Below are positions 4,997 to 5,470 of a DNA stretch of 5,470 nt, piece by piece. The stretch comes from an uncultured Oscillospiraceae bacterium. GTDB lineage: Bacteria > Bacillota > Clostridia > Oscillospirales > Acutalibacteraceae. Each line of letters begins with the position of its first letter. Position 1 is the stretch's first letter. Made by a program: the position numbers and the translations under genes. The notes beneath the pieces are model-generated. The model was given only the letters and a program-made list of their open reading frames with translations. It was not told the DNA's origin and searched no databases. The DNA lies in the NCBI GenBank assembly GCA_900555545.1, contig USLQ01000088.1:1-5470 (forward strand), read 5' to 3'.

Positions 4997-5027
4997 GACT
5001 GTGGATGTCATTTAGGAGGAGTTTCTT

Positions 5028-5470
5028 ATGTTACAGCTGGTCCTGACATTGGTCATTTATTTGATCCTTGTCATTCCGGTGGGACGGTACCTTTATCACA
5101 TCGCCGCCGGAAAACACACCTTCGCCGACCCGGTGTTTGACCGGATCGACGGCCTGATCTACAAAGCCGGCGGCGTTGACCCGCACAGGGGTATGAACTG
5201 GAGGCAGTACGCGCTGGCCCTGCTCGGCGCCAACGCCGTGATGATCGCCATTGGCTATCTGATCCTGCGGATCCAGAGCATTGGGATCTTCAACCCCAAT
5301 CATATCGGAGGCATGGAGCCGTCGCTGGCCTTCAACACCATCATCAGCTTCATGACCAATACGAACTTACAGCACTACTCCGGTGAGTCCGGCCTGAGCT
5401 ACTTGAGCCAGATGCTGGTCATCACCTTTATGATGTTTGTCTCCGCCGCCAGCGGCTACGCCGCCTGCGT
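5028..5470 (+). CDS. kdpA: KdpA, potassium-channel-like subunit of the Kdp ATPase (3' end beyond window)
   Basis: 147 codons of an incomplete gene are present; full-length KdpA is roughly 550-600 residues. KdpA is the membrane subunit that binds and conducts K+ for the ATP-driven KdpB. The visible part has an N-terminal helix (residues 1-18), a helix at about 60-81, the first pore region SFMTNTNLQHYSGESGLSYL (107-126) and the start of the next helix (about 128-147). The TNTNxQxYSGE segment matches the first selectivity-filter loop of KdpA (TNTNWQSYSGE in E. coli). An AGGAGGAG at 5014-5021 precedes the ATG by 6 nt. kdpB and kdpC are expected beyond the right edge. Confidence 0.97.
   Translation, partial: MLQLVLTLVIYLILVIPVGRYLYHIAAGKHTFADPVFDRIDGLIYKAGGVDPHRGMNWRQYALALLGANAVMIAIGYLILRIQSIGIFNPNHIGGMEPSLAFNTIISFMTNTNLQHYSGESGLSYLSQMLVITFMMFVSAASGYAAC

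Noticed and set aside
4770..5015. 81-residue plus-strand frame across kdpF
   Set aside because: It overlaps the microprotein and KdpF in another frame, and the KdpF signature shows which frame is real.
1..5470. CRISPR array, tRNA or rRNA genes
   Set aside because: No short regularly spaced repeats and no recognisable tRNA or rRNA sequence were found on reading both strands.

Overview
The window joins two unlike pieces of what looks like the chromosome of a gut-type clostridium (Bacillota, probably Oscillospiraceae or a relative). This placement rests on strong AGGAGG-type ribosome sites, the small-protein-rich kdp operon and the style of the XRE regulator. No rRNA or other taxonomic marker is present.

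Left piece, about 1-2210, all genes on the minus strand and visibly more AT-rich. It holds two successive copies of one cassette. In transcription order each copy has a 108-bp repeat carrying an extended -10 promoter, a 'cargo' gene starting 41-42 nt beyond the repeat, and a small XRE-type helix-turn-helix regulator. The repeats are about 94% identical and the regulators about 86% identical over the 80 shared residues, but the cargo genes are unrelated by eye. One cargo is a SUKH (SMI1/KNR4) protein of the kind found as immunity proteins of polymorphic toxins. The other is a 211-residue protein I do not recognise. The complete regulator copy has a damaged, frameshifted 3' end, and the other copy runs off the left edge. 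This reads as an accessory immunity-type array built by duplication and cargo replacement. No toxin, transposase or integrase is in view.

Junction, about 2210-2450, without a convincing gene. It contains a perfect 12-bp palindrome, an imperfect hairpin and a possible short gene remnant.

Right piece, about 2450-5470, plus strand and GC-rich: the start of a high-affinity potassium uptake (Kdp) locus. First is a 652-residue KdpD that has the N-terminal ATP-binding sensor, USP, four-helix membrane and GAF-like regions but stops exactly where the histidine-kinase domain should begin. It ends in a strong intrinsic terminator overlapping its stop codon. A second promoter region then drives two single-helix microproteins, KdpF (25 aa, GTG start) and KdpA (cut by the right edge). 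The promoter regions of kdpD and of the kdpF-kdpA group share a bipartite CTTA-containing box whose first CTTA lies exactly 48 nt from a plausible -10 in both cases. This suggests one response regulator, probably a KdpE outside the window, controls both units.
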